From Acanthaster planci (Eukaryota; Echinodermata; Asteroidea; Valvatida; Acanthasteridae): a DNA stretch of 64,000 bases. How positions within the stretch are numbered: position 1 is the first letter of the stretch; every line of letters begins with the position of its first letter. Positions 11,823 to 23,400 of this stretch are shown piece after piece. The position numbers and the translations under genes were made by a program. The stretch covers positions 122,460-186,459 of the forward strand of contig NW_019091548.1 of the NCBI RefSeq assembly GCF_001949145.1, in the 5' to 3' direction. The notes under the pieces are model-generated. The model was not told where the DNA came from. It was given only the letters and a program-made list of their open reading frames with translations, and did no database searches.

Positions 11823-12008
11823 TATACATACATGTACAAATGCAACGAGGCACTTGTGAATGACATTTTGAGCCGTCTTCGCCAGGTAAAAATGTGAGAA
11901 AAGGACATTGAAAAAACGTTCACATTGTAGGACTAGGGAGACTTTTATACCCTGGACGTTAGTCGCAATGCAATGTCCTACTCCTAGGACTAGACGACGT
12001 CCAACCTG
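11823..12008. repeat. Right arm of the 5.3-kb outer inverted repeat
   Basis: It is the inverted partner of 6713-6865 and ends in GACGTCCAACCTGTCC. It sits about 85 bases inside the intron after the KAT8-like exon, so the element inserted close to a splice donor. TAGGCCTA and CTAGGACTAG palindromes are frequent around it. Confidence 0.58.
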
Positions 12009-12093
12009 TCCTAACATGCCTAGTCTAGGCTAGCGAGTACTACGGAGTAGTGACTAGCATGACTAGCCTAACATTATTAACGACGTTACTTAC

Positions 12094-12286
12094 GCCATGT
12101 GTCATTAGTCCTCCGAACAAGACAGGTTTCGCCGATTTTAATGTCTGATGACTGCTCTTCAAAATCAATTATCTTACTACCGCCACTGTGCTGGACATTT
12201 TCTTTGCCTTCTGCCAAGTTTGATCTCATCACTGGTTGAGTTTCTACTGCATTCTTCGCAGCTTCGTTTCCCTGGCTTTCGGCCAT
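12094..12286 (-). CDS. KAT8: First coding exon of a MYST-family histone acetyltransferase, KAT8/MOF-like (partial)
   Basis: The exon encodes 64 residues starting at an ATG in good context (AAAACATGG) and ends in TGG C followed by the donor GTAAGT. The first 48 residues are polar and poorly conserved. The end, IKIGETCLVRRTNDTW, resembles the start of the chromo-barrel domain of KAT8, where a GE-x-x-L-x-RR-x-x-x-x-TW pattern opens the domain; KAT5 has a less similar equivalent. KAT8 acetylates histone H4 lysine 16 in nuclear MSL and NSL complexes. Later exons (rest of the chromo barrel, MYST zinc finger, acetyl-CoA site) were not found in 1-12 kb and may lie left of the window. A retained or pseudogenic first exon cannot be excluded. 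Confidence 0.62.
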
Positions 12287-12678
12287 GTTTTTGTTCTGCA
12301 GAATCGACTCTCCAAAAACCGAATCCAGCTAGCTGAGAACTGAAATTGACTATTTGTTATCGATTCTGGTGAAAAATATCACATGAGCTGAACTTTTTAA
12401 ATTGTTTAGTGCTTGTAAGTAAGCTGCAGAAGAAACGTCTAGGTCCACGCCCCAAACTAAACCTTCAAGTTGGTGTGATGTTTCCTGATGGAGGCTTTTC
12501 CGACTATATGATTCAGATTCACTGTACCGTGTACGCCTCAAAAGTTGGGGGCGGTATGGCGGGCACTGCATAGAACATGCGGGTTGCATCTCGCCCAGAA
12601 CATGCAGGCGTTGATCCGCGCGGGCAGGTCTCGAACCCAACCCCCTCACCTGCTTTGAGACAAAAAAAAGGTTTAAAA
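12287..12678 (-). promoter_or_regulatory. Presumed 5' UTR and promoter side of the KAT8-like gene
   Basis: This is the upstream flank of the putative start codon, with no coding signal. TATCGATT-like and CACATGAGCTG-like sites occur at about 12357-12392. No TATA box was convincing. The upstream limit is set by the inverted-repeat element that begins near 12679. The assignment rests on position only. Confidence 0.35.
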
Positions 12679-14292
12679 GCAATTTTACTTGATGCTCCCA
12701 AAGAGGAACACCCTTTTTTCTCATTTCTGCAAGTATCATAAATGTTTGGGTTTTTTAAGTTGCACCACCCCTTTTCATAAAACCCAATTTTCTGCTGGCA
12801 GAAATTTGGATTTTACTTTGCTGACGGTGGGGTGGTCCAAGAGTGGACAAGTTAAAAACTGGATGGACACTTTCTCCCTACGTTGAAATGGAACGGTCTT
12901 GGGAAGATTGGTATCACCCGACCCTGAAAAGAATAAGGTGGACGAAAGTTGCGAGGCTGCGAGAGTGACGGTCCTTTGTACAAGTAGTAGTACTGCAAAC
13001 GTGCGGAGCCGTCTGTTGACGGGCATCAGGCGTCATTTCCCTTGCTGCATGTGATCATGGCCTTTTTCATTCAACTTGTATTTCCATTTAGCCGATTTTG
13101 TGAAAAAGATCAGACCTTCTTCACGTCAAGGATGAAAATGGGATTTATCGGATGGGAGTATTATTTTAAAAGAAATTATTGAAAATAGGATGTCCAAGAC
13201 TGACAAAAATTATGGTGGAAGTTACTCGGAGTGGCAAAAGTGAACAACCAATTTTTTTATATTCAGATATCCTAATATTTGTTATTCAATCCACCGTCCA
13301 TGCATTTCACAGTACATGTATCTGATGACTGCTTTGGGCCGTTAATTGCAAGTTTGTGTTTTCATTGCGTTAATATCTCTTCACATTGTCACTTTGAATG
13401 ATTTCTCTTCATATTAATGATCCAGGCCTCCACTATAACTGCCCACATGTATTGATGACTTGAAAAAAGATTTGAATGATAAATATTAAATTAATCTTTG
13501 ATGTCTGATCAGTGAACGACTGGTGTACTGGCTGAAAGATTTATTATTTTTTTCGTGGCTATCCGTTTTTTGTTATTGGAATTACTGGCTGAATACGTGT
13601 TTTGGAATTATTTTGTGGGATGTCACAATCATATTAGCAAATTCAAGTTGTTTTGAAACTCTTGATTCAATTGAATAAACAGCACTTAGCTTCTTCTCTT
13701 GAGATGACTTTTTCGATTACAACCTGTTTTCATTCCACAGCAAATTCAATTATTCTACTGGATTGGACACAATGGTTTTTTCTAACTATAGCATCGTTTA
13801 GGGGACATATCACCATGCGCTCATTTACTTAAAATGGAAATTCCTGATGGCAAGCCACCGCCGTCATTCGAAAAATACTGTGCGCTGGGAAGTTGGAAGT
13901 TTGCGGTACCATAAAGGACTGTCAGACTTCGGATGGCTCCTTTCCTATGTGCAAGTTTCTCAATAGGAATCACCCACATTTTTTCCCGAAGTGAAGCCAT
14001 CCGTCGACGCGTCAGATGCAGACAATCGACCCTCTATCGTTAATGTTGGCTGCCCATCTTCCCAAGACCGTTCCATTCTGAGCGTAGGGAGCACAGCGGT
14101 CGTTTCAGTTTTCAACTTGTCCACTTTTGGACCACCCCGCCGTCGGCAAAGTAAAATCCAAATTTCTGCTGGTAGAAAATTGGGTTTTATGAAAAGGAGT
14201 GGTGCAACTTAAAAAAAACCCAAATATCTACGATACTTGCAGAAAATGAGAAAATAGGGTTGTCCTCTTTGGGAGCATCAGATAAAATTTGC
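12679..14292. mobile_element. 1.6-kb element with about 235-bp terminal inverted repeats
   Basis: The left arm (12679-12910) and right arm (14056-14292) are inverted copies. Shared blocks are TGATGCTCCCAAAGAGGA, TTTCTGCAAGTATC, AAGTTGCACCAC, AAAACCCAATTTTCTGC, GGGGTGGTCCA and GGAACGGTCTTGGGAAGAT. The 1.1-kb interior carries no recognisable transposase. It lies a few hundred bases upstream of the KAT8-like start, so it may affect that promoter. Confidence 0.68.
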
Positions 14293-14465
14293 TAGTGGGA
14301 ATTTGAAGTTTTTAGTTGTCTACTTTTGACGCGCCACGAGAGTTGTTACAGTAAAATCCAAATTTTTGCTAGCGGAAAATTGCGTTTTTTGAAAATGATA
14401 TACGCTAAGTCCAAAATCCCGAAAATCTATTAGCAGAAAATGGGGTTGTCCACTTTTGACGCTCC
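14293..14465. repeat. Extra partial copies of the preceding repeat arm
   Basis: CAGTAAAATCCAAATTTTTG and GTCCACTTTTGACGC blocks repeat sequence from the right arm of the 12.7-14.3 kb element in direct orientation. GCTAGCGGAAAATTG is a variant of its GCTGGTAGAAAATTG. The element has either been tandemly extended or a second copy inserted beside it. Confidence 0.45.
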
Positions 14466-14559
14466 ATACCCAGCCATCCAATAGAGTGTGGACGTGGGCC
14501 GCGCGCCCGCTTTTTTGCATTGGCTTGCTGGGTGGGGGTAGTCCAGTTGGCATCACGGT

Positions 14560-14835
14560 TCTTTCCTCGCCTTCCACCTCTGCGTCCAGGTTCGCTATAC
14601 GATCTTTGGTCCACATGTGGATTGAATTTTCAGTCCTTACCTGATTCCGTGGGTTTTACCCAGAATATTCCTCTGGGGTTTTCCTCCGGGGTTTTCCTCC
14701 CACCTCTAAAACAGTACCTACTTCCACTGTCTCCTCTCTACAGGTTTCTTCAGGCTTGCGAGCTACAAAGTCCGGGGCGCTTTTGAGGTGTCATTACCAG
14801 AAATAATAAATAATGATAACATCACAGAAAACCAC
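14560..14835 (+). repeat. Retroelement 3' fragment (SINE/LINE tail)
   Basis: The sequence contains GGGTTTTCCTCCGGGGTTTT and TCCCACCTCTAAAAC, phrases common in the 3' parts of SINE-type repeats. It ends with GGCGCTTTTGAGGTGTCATT and an AATAATAAATAATGATAA tail. Class and family cannot be fixed without a repeat library. Confidence 0.4.
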
Positions 14836-17262
14836 GACAGTCTCAAAATTAACAATATCCTAGTACATGTATTCCTATTTGATCTCTCATCACTGCCGAC
14901 ATTCAGGATGGATTCAGGACGGGTTGAGTAGCTGGTTTTCTTTGTCTTCCTCTCCGTTTCCATTTTGGCAAAAGCCATGGGCGAGGTGGTACGTGGGCAA
15001 AGTGGCAAATGGGCGAAGCGGTAAATGGCGTCCCCCTTCAGACAGGACATAACAGGTTTACATAAAAATGGTCCTTACCACGCGAAGTGATCCCGCACTC
15101 ACTGTGAATTCTAACCCCGAACTTCCTGTTCCAACCTAAAATCTCAATCAGCCGAACCAAAGAAAAACGATGGACACAAGTTTCCTTTCCCTGATAATTA
15201 AATCTGTCATTTTTCCCCTTTTCTAGATTTCACATTTAAAGCCAAGTTTGTTGACAAATTACAATTGATGTAGAGGATGTGTATCCAAAAGGTACGTATA
15301 CAATATGCCATTTGGGGTTTCAAAAAGTCATATTCCACATCACAGCGGTCAACAATCGAGAAATGCCATGAGCAGTACAGTACAAAAGTAGTAATAACAA
15401 GAAATACACAATGTTTTGATAAGCATAAATATTCAGCGAACAATTGTGAAACAGTTTATCATCACAGGATCTTGATGGGCATTTTTCTTGTCCAGTTTTC
15501 TTGATTTGATTTTAAGGAGTTAACTGCATAATTAAAACCCGAGAAAAGGGTTGTCTTAGGCAACTAAGTTTTCATCCCACCTAACAAACTGCATGCCTCT
15601 GACAAATGTAAGTTCACAACAGCAGACAAAACCCAACTCCTAAAAAAAAATCAGACCCCTGCCCACCCCTCCTAAAAAAAATCAAAACCCTTTCCCTTAA
15701 AACCTCCCCACAAAGTAACTAACAACATGGGAAGATATCATTACAGTTGTGTTCTATTTAACGGCTTAACAATTAGCTAGCCAATAAGTAAAACAGATTG
15801 AACAGCAAACCTTTATGACAGTCATTTGAATAACTTGTGACTCCACCGATAGACTAAATGACTCCCGACTTGTAATGCGACTATACTTCACATTGTGAAC
15901 TTGAACTTTCCTCTCTTTAACAGAAATACATGTAGTCACTGCAGTTTGTGAAGTGCCTTGAATTTTTGTTTCCTTTTTTCTCCGTCTCTATCATGTACAC
16001 TGCCTCATAGAAAATGGCAGCCTCAGATGAAAATATACATTTTTATCAACTCTCTTCTAGTATCAGGCAATACAAATTAATTTATTAAACTAGTATTAAA
16101 AAGGAATAAAAATGTTAATCTGTGCATCTGAATGCATTCTCTAATTTTACTTTGCAATTTATGCTCTTTACAATACTTAATTAAGCAGATATTAAACGTC
16201 AAGTTAAATGCCATACAAAGTGTATTTTGTAGTAACATTTGCGTGCCCATAAAAATAAAAGGCAATTTTGGGTATTTTAGTTCTTGAATTCATAAAGCAG
16301 AGCAGGTATTCAGCACATGGAAAAAATATAAAATAAACTGGAAGAACCAAAACTAAGTTCACAGGAAAGTGAGTCGACAATTCTTCCTCAATTATATATT
16401 TTTTATAACAGGGGACAGGCAGAAACCAAGTTTACAACTGAAGGTCAGTTTGAAATTCTTACCAGATGAATCCAGCCTCTTCAAAGGACCCTTGGTACAC
16501 TTAAAATAAAATATGTACGAGCAAAGGTAAGAAAAAATTCATACAGTGACAGATATTAGGTAGCATAACTTGCACTGCACAAACAGAAATGAATGATTAA
16601 CTGACTACTAATTTGTGTTTGCTATAAAGGTTTCACAGAAATTACAGTGTTTTTTAATTGAAGGTACTGAAATACTCTACACATTTAGCTGAGAGAGCTT
16701 TCATATTTACTGCAAGATTCTAATGAAAAAGACAAAAACTCATTCTACATAATAGGCAGAGTTAATTCAGTGACTGTGTAAAGATATTTTTATTTGAAAT
16801 GTTATATAGCTGCACAACTTTTTATGAAGTTGATCTTAAGTACAATGTGCAATGCGTAGCAATGCTGAAATTTGTTGCATAAACTTTTCTCAGTGATAAA
16901 GTTCTAATGGCTCAAAGGCTATGTCATGTTCTGTGGAAATTGGCTGCTAGTTTTTTGACACTCCAGGAGTATAGTGCACAGCAACAGCTGTTAGAAACTA
17001 CTTTTTTCCCATAAACATCACTGGAAAGTACTGAAGCTTCAAAAAGGGCACCCTGTTACTTTCATACATTTCAAAGGTACTACTTTTTTTATGTGTAACT
17101 CATTCCGTGTGCTCTTTCATAAAGGTCCCTTTGAATGAACTGACAGTACCATCTGCTTTATCTGTAAAATACAGAACTCTTAAAAGCCAATCCTGCCATA
17201 CTTCCTAACACTTTTCCTATTGTACCCTTCAATCAGTATTCCTAATGTCAAGGATCTCATTT
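14836..17262. other. Intergenic DNA and probable 3' UTR of the HGSNAT-like gene
   Basis: No coding segment or clear repeat was recognised. The stretch adjoining 17262 is AT-rich and low in repeats, as expected for a long 3' UTR on the minus strand. Candidate AATAAA signals, read on the minus strand, occur near 16786-16792 and 16081-16086. The true polyadenylation site is unknown. Confidence 0.45.
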
Positions 17263-17441
17263 TTAGATTTTCACAAAGAAATTGATTCTGTACATGTAGT
17301 ATGCAATGGCTACCCAGAGGGATGCACAAAGTAGACTCATGGCCAGTAACTCAGCATGACTGCCATATACTGCTGTCCAGGAGAATGGGAAATAATCCAT
17401 CAGAACTTCATGACCACAGTACAGGGTGATGGGGTTCATGC
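17263..17441 (-). CDS. HGSNAT: HGSNAT-like exon 13 (terminal coding exon)
   Basis: It encodes [20 protein letters not shown], then the last membrane helix ([15 protein letters not shown]), and stops with TAA at 17263-17265. The acceptor is TTTTGCAG. The GHEV and YFPF motifs and the KI-ending tail are family features of the C-terminus. Confidence 0.93.
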
Positions 17442-20400
17442 CTGCAAAAGAAAAGTTATTTAAAATATACCCCGAAAAAGGTATTTGTCTTTCTGGCTAT
17501 AGCTTTGACTTGTACCACTGAGGAAGCATGGCCGTCCATGGCCATCAACAGAAATACCTCATTCGGGAACTCATTAGAAACCTCTAGAATTTAGGTAGCT
17601 GCAGAAAGGCACATCATAGCTGGAGTCATATGGCAGTTTCATTGTGGCCACAAATGCATATCAATGGTGTGTCCACACCAGGCATTGGTTCAAGAGGGTG
17701 GCCATTTTCTTGAAATGAATGTCTAAATGTCATAATCTATAAAATATCCTCATTACCCTTCCCAAAATAAAATATAAAGGTGTTATTTTCAATTAATAAC
17801 TGAGAGAGAAAAATGGCTACAAAAAGGGAAGGGGCTCTCACCAGACTGCCTACCCACTGGATGTGCCATTCATGCTTATGTAAACTACATATCATAGTCC
17901 AAACACAGCTGATCTGGACAAAGCAGTTACTGGTAATGTTATCAACTTTCCAGCAGGAGCCATTTCTAAAGATGATACTTACCAGCAAAGAAGAACGGGA
18001 CACCAGACCACCACTGTTTCATATCAATTGTGACATAGCAGAATGTTAAAAGTAGAAACGATGTACCAGCCATGGCTAGGACAAATGACAGAGACCTGCA
18101 AACCCAGAACACATGTTGGCTTCAATCAAGATTGAAAACAGATTAACTCAGGGTCTTAAAACAAGTGCCCCTTTCTGAGCAAATTAAAGACAGAGACAAA
18201 TACAAAGCATATCACAAAAAATAATGGAACTCAGTTGGTAGAGCTCAGGGCTGTTGTTCTAGGGTCACAGGTGAGAATGGACATTTTAATTTAATGTGAT
18301 AGATGCAGAGGAAATGTTTCAAACACTGCTTAAAAATTATTTTTAAACTTTGGCTTCATTTAGGGAGTGTCTCTCAAAAGTCAGAACGCTTGAAACATTC
18401 AGAATTTTGTTAACAAGTGCTGAGCATGCAAGTTTTGTTTTTCCCTTTTGCAATTAGTCACTTATGTTACGGCCTTCCTGCGGGAGTATTTTCCATATTA
18501 CAGGACATCATTGTTTATTGCGGGAGCGAGGCTTTTGCCCTGACACCATGTAACATAACATTCAATCAATCTGGGACATCATCTGCAAACATTTTTAAAA
18601 ATAAATCTTCAAATTTGAACCAAACCACAGGTACTGAAGTGCCGCACACGATACACTGGGCTATAGTATGTAATTTACGGAGAGATTATTATTACGGCAG
18701 GCTTCTTTGTTTACAGACTTGACAATTATTCATTGACGGGATACTTTGAACTTTTCCAAAGATTACGTCCAAAAAGAAAAACTGCATTGAACCTAATACT
18801 GCTTTCGCATTCAGCACCATAGCAAACACCACACCAACGTTCCCTAATGGAACGCTCAGAGAACACTGTGGAAACACCACTGTTCTCTAATTGAATCTGC
18901 ATTTGCATTTGTGAATGATATGATAAGCTTATTTCCATTGAGAATGACCAAACTAATTTGTATTTCATCGATATCGTGTTTATGAACTTCAAATTGAAAG
19001 GGCTATTTAAAACAGGAACTTGCCAGTTGCCAGGAAGTTGTGCCCAGGTATATTGAAATTCCCCCACATTAAAAATGGTTTAAGTGAGTTAGCACTGGTA
19101 GGCCTGCTGTGAAACACAATGCAGAAAATGTTCATGCGTTACGTACACACAAATGAAAAAAAACCAATGCTGTACAAAACAGAAATACTTTATCCAATCA
19201 TTTTTACACAATATTTACACAAAAAATTCAAAGCACAGGAACTGACTCTGAAGTGCAAAATTCTATAGAAATGACTACCTACTAATTGTACGCTATCCAG
19301 TATGCTCAATGTACCTTGCTCTAACATTATGGATGTATTATGCTGTCAGGAGCTTCTCCTTCAAGGATATTTCTATTTTTGTTTGCTTTGCATCCCGATT
19401 AGAATTTATGATCTGACCGAATGATTTCAAATGTTCCCAGATGGAACACTGACGTCAAAACAGTGTTCCTACAAGACAGCTAGGAGCAACTTGTGTTCCT
19501 ATTGGGAGCAAGCTGTGATAGATAGGAACAACCAGTGTTCCCAAATGGAACGTTCCAGTGGGATCAACAACTTTCTGACTTTTGAGACGCTCCCTTAGCT
19601 GCAAGAATCTTTTCGACTGCAGACTGAAACCATCCAATGCAACAAACCCTATACAATGTACACGATTAATAAAACCACGTGCCACTCACTGAGAATTGCA
19701 TGGACTGCACAAGAAGCAACTGAGTACTAATAGATACTTATAATGCTACAAGTCCATGAAAGAATAATGCTCTTTCTGTGTAAATTTAAACTGGATGTTA
19801 GTTAACACAAGCACAAATACCATGTACAATTTTCATTTTATGAAGAAAAGGCCTTTAAAGTCTTGGTTTCATACTGAAAAAATGTGTTAATGAAATTTTT
19901 GTTTCAAACTAATACAAAAAGTTTAAATGATAGTTGCATCACAACTTTCCAAGATTGATAAAAATCACCCGTGTGATTTCTCTGTTGTTCTCCTATTTGT
20001 AGCTGTGCTCAATTTCACCTGGTTTTGACAATGGAATTAAGATCAGGCATGACAGATTGACAGAGAGTTTGGCTGTATGTGGAATGGATACGGAAGTCTA
20101 GCTTGCTTACCAGAGATTCTTGCTGATGGGAATCCAGCCTTCTTCTTTGGAAGCCTCACACAAGAGGAGAGCAGGTCCACCCTGGGATGCAAGAAAACAA
20201 CTTGAATTAGGAGTGGCAGTGGAGCATAAAAGTACATGTACCCATGCAGGTCATACATCATCGTGTCAGTGCAAAAACTCCAAATTTTGTGAAAATTTGG
20301 GCTTTTCTGGTTTTTTTTTCTTTTTCAATTTTATCACTCCAAGATTGTTTCAGGCAAATTTCACTCAAAATATTGTATCGATATGATGTCATTTATGTTA

Positions 20401-23400
20401 GAACGTACATATGTATCTTTTTTTATTTGCACACCTTCCAATTCGTACTAAAATGTTGTATCTCAGAGCACTCAACACAAACTGCTATATGGTCGTGTTG
20501 GTGTAAAAACAAATCTCAACATTCACTGCAATTGGTATCTTCTTGGGATGTGACATAGAAGTATGTTATTTATGCCATTTTTTTCAAGCTTAATTATCAT
20601 TATCCCCCCAACAGAAATGTGGGTGAGGTCTGCTATTCAATACCTACCTCAAACAGTCATTAAAAGTGCAAATTCCTTTGCGTCTGATTCAATTTGCTAA
20701 AAACTTCTGATCAACAGCAGTGCAACCTGTAGACCCATGATGCACAGCGGAATGGCTGCCATGTTCACCCTTTTCAGGTATGAAAACCATCTGAGCCAAA
20801 AGGAAGGATGGGATGGAGCCGACTGTTTGGGGTAGGTATTCAATAGCAGATCTTACACACATTTCTGTGGGGGAGGAGTCTTCTACTTTCAACCTACCCC
20901 AAACAGTCGCTAAATATGCAGAGTAGCACAAAGCCCTTGGAGGGGGGTGCGGAAACGACATACTATATAACATGTGCCCCACAGGAGTATGAAATTGTCC
21001 AATTTTTATTGCGGACTCACTAAATAATGGAGCTGTTATGTCATTCCAGTGGTGGGCTGCTTTGATAACGAAACCCTCTGCATCGATGTGGCCGATGTTA
21101 GGACTGCTCTGCCGTGTGCGAAGTCCTTTTGTAGAACATCGGTGAGGTAGCATGTGGTGAAAGTAGATGGGGTCTTCCAGCATGCTGCCTTGCATATTTC
21201 CTCCATTGGTATGCCCCTGAAGTACATGTAGGTCCATGATGTGGTAACTGCTCGGATATCCTGAGCACTGATGAGGCATAGTGTGTTATTGTCTACAGAG
21301 TTCAGCCAATCTGGGTTGGTAAACTTGATAGCCAAAACTGTCCATCTGGCTATAGTGTCTCTGGTTGCAGCTCAGTGAGGTTTTATTGAAGTGATGAAAA
21401 GCTGCTAAGTTGCACTTCTGAGTTTTCTAGTTTTGGCTCAGTACCATATAAGTTCGCACTGGGCACCATGGTTTGTCGTCGGGAGTCCCAGTGTGTTTGG
21501 TATTGTCTGGTACAAAAATGTCAGGAGGATGGAAAGAACCTGACTGGTTCTTGGTGAGAAACCCCAGCGTTGGGATGAGATGAATGCCATGGGGTTCCCA
21601 TGAAATATGGCCATCTGTGATGGACAATGCCTTCATCTCACTGCCATGACGTGAGGTAGTAATTGCTAGTAGGAATGCCAATTTTACTGATAGGTTGATC
21701 AACGATGCGTCGCTGAGAGGCTCAAAGGGGGGCACGCAAGCAGTTGGAGAACAGCTGACAAGTCCCATGAAGGGATTAGTCTCAAGAAACATTCCCGGAG
21801 TAGTTGTTTAAGAGCAGTATTGTCGGACACAGTCGAACCATCTGGAAAGCCATTGTGTATAGCCACAATGGCTGACTGGTAGTAACGGATAGTTGAAACC
21901 TGTAGATCTGCTTTGAACAGGTGCCTGAAGTAGTCACAGAAACTTCGGTTGGAGCAAAACCTTGCTCCGAACACCACAAAGTAAAATGTCATTATCTGGA
22001 GTCATAGATGCTGCGTGTAGACTGGTGTCGAGGCCATTTCGTCAGCTTCATCAGAGAATCCTGCTGATCTGAAGGACAATAGCCAACAGGTCAGGTGTAG
22101 TGATGTCGGATGTGGGTGAAGCATGCCCAACTTCAGTTGATGTAGCAGATCCGGTCTGTCGGGAAGGATCACCAGTACCCGGGCGAGAAGTCTGGTCAGA
22201 CGTGGAAACCATGGCTGGCATGGCCAGAAGGGGGCAATGAGGACACGACAGCGTTCCCGTTAAATCTTGGAGAAAACTGCCGGTATTAGGGATATTAGAG
22301 GGAAAGCATAGCCCAACATTCCTTCCCAACTGATTTGAAGAGCGTTGGTTGCCCAGGCTTGCGGGTGGTAAAATCTGGTGCAGAACACTGACAGTTGGGT
22401 GTTCTCTGCTGAGGCAAAAAGATCGATGTTCGGTTTCTCTACTTCAGCGAAGATCTGTTCAACTATACTGGTGTGCAGAGTCCACTCCATGGGACATACT
22501 TTTCCCCGAGAGAGCATCTGCTATGGAGTTGTCGACACCAGGAATGTGGGTCACCTGGAGGTTGATGCCATGATCCTGGGCCCAAAGGAATATCTGGTGG
22601 GGAGAATGCGTGCCTCCCTGGCGATTGATGTGTGACACCACTGTGGAGTTGTCCGAGTGGTTGAGGATTCGTTTACCTATGATGCTCAAGGCAAGCTTTC
22701 AGTGCGTTGAATACGGCCTGAAGTTCCAGTATATCCATGTGACTCCCTTGGAGCTGGAGGTCCCATGTTCCGGATGCTTGCCTCCCTGGCGATTGATGTG
22801 TGACACCACTGTGGAGTTGTCCGAGTGGTTGAGGATTCGTTTGCCTATGATGCTCAAGGCAAGCTTTCAGTGCGTTGAATACGGCCTGAAGTTCCAGTAT
22901 ATCCATGTGACTCCCTTGGAGCTGGAGGTCCCATGTTCCGGATGCTTGAAGCAGCGGTAGGGAAGCTCCCGAGCCCAGATGAGAAGCGTCCGAGGTTACA
23001 GTTATTTCCGGGTTCACCTTAGGGAAGGGAACTCTGAGAGAGATGGTGGCAGATGAAGTCCGAGATGGGGACCTGGAGAATGATCGAGTCCTATTTCGGC
23101 CTGTAGAGAGCTAAAAGTTGTAGTGGATGCATGTAGAGCCTGCACAAGGGAATGAGGTCCACTATGCTGGCCATCGACGGAGGCAGGCGCGGGCTGGAGC
23201 TGACTGCTCGGTAGAAAAGACTTTCACTCAGTCGAGAAGGTTGTCAATGCATTCAGTCGTTGGTGAGATTATACCTCTTTCACGGTCGATAGATGCAAAT
23301 AGATACATGTACGTCAGGTATTATGTTTGGGTGAGATTGGACTTCTCGTGGTTGATAACGAAGCCCAGGTGATTCGTGAATGCACAAGTAAGACGGGTAG

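Noticed and set aside
22610-22960. 116-codon plus-strand frame with an internal repeat
   Set aside because: It is the antisense shadow of the duplicated RNase H segment of the DIRS element.
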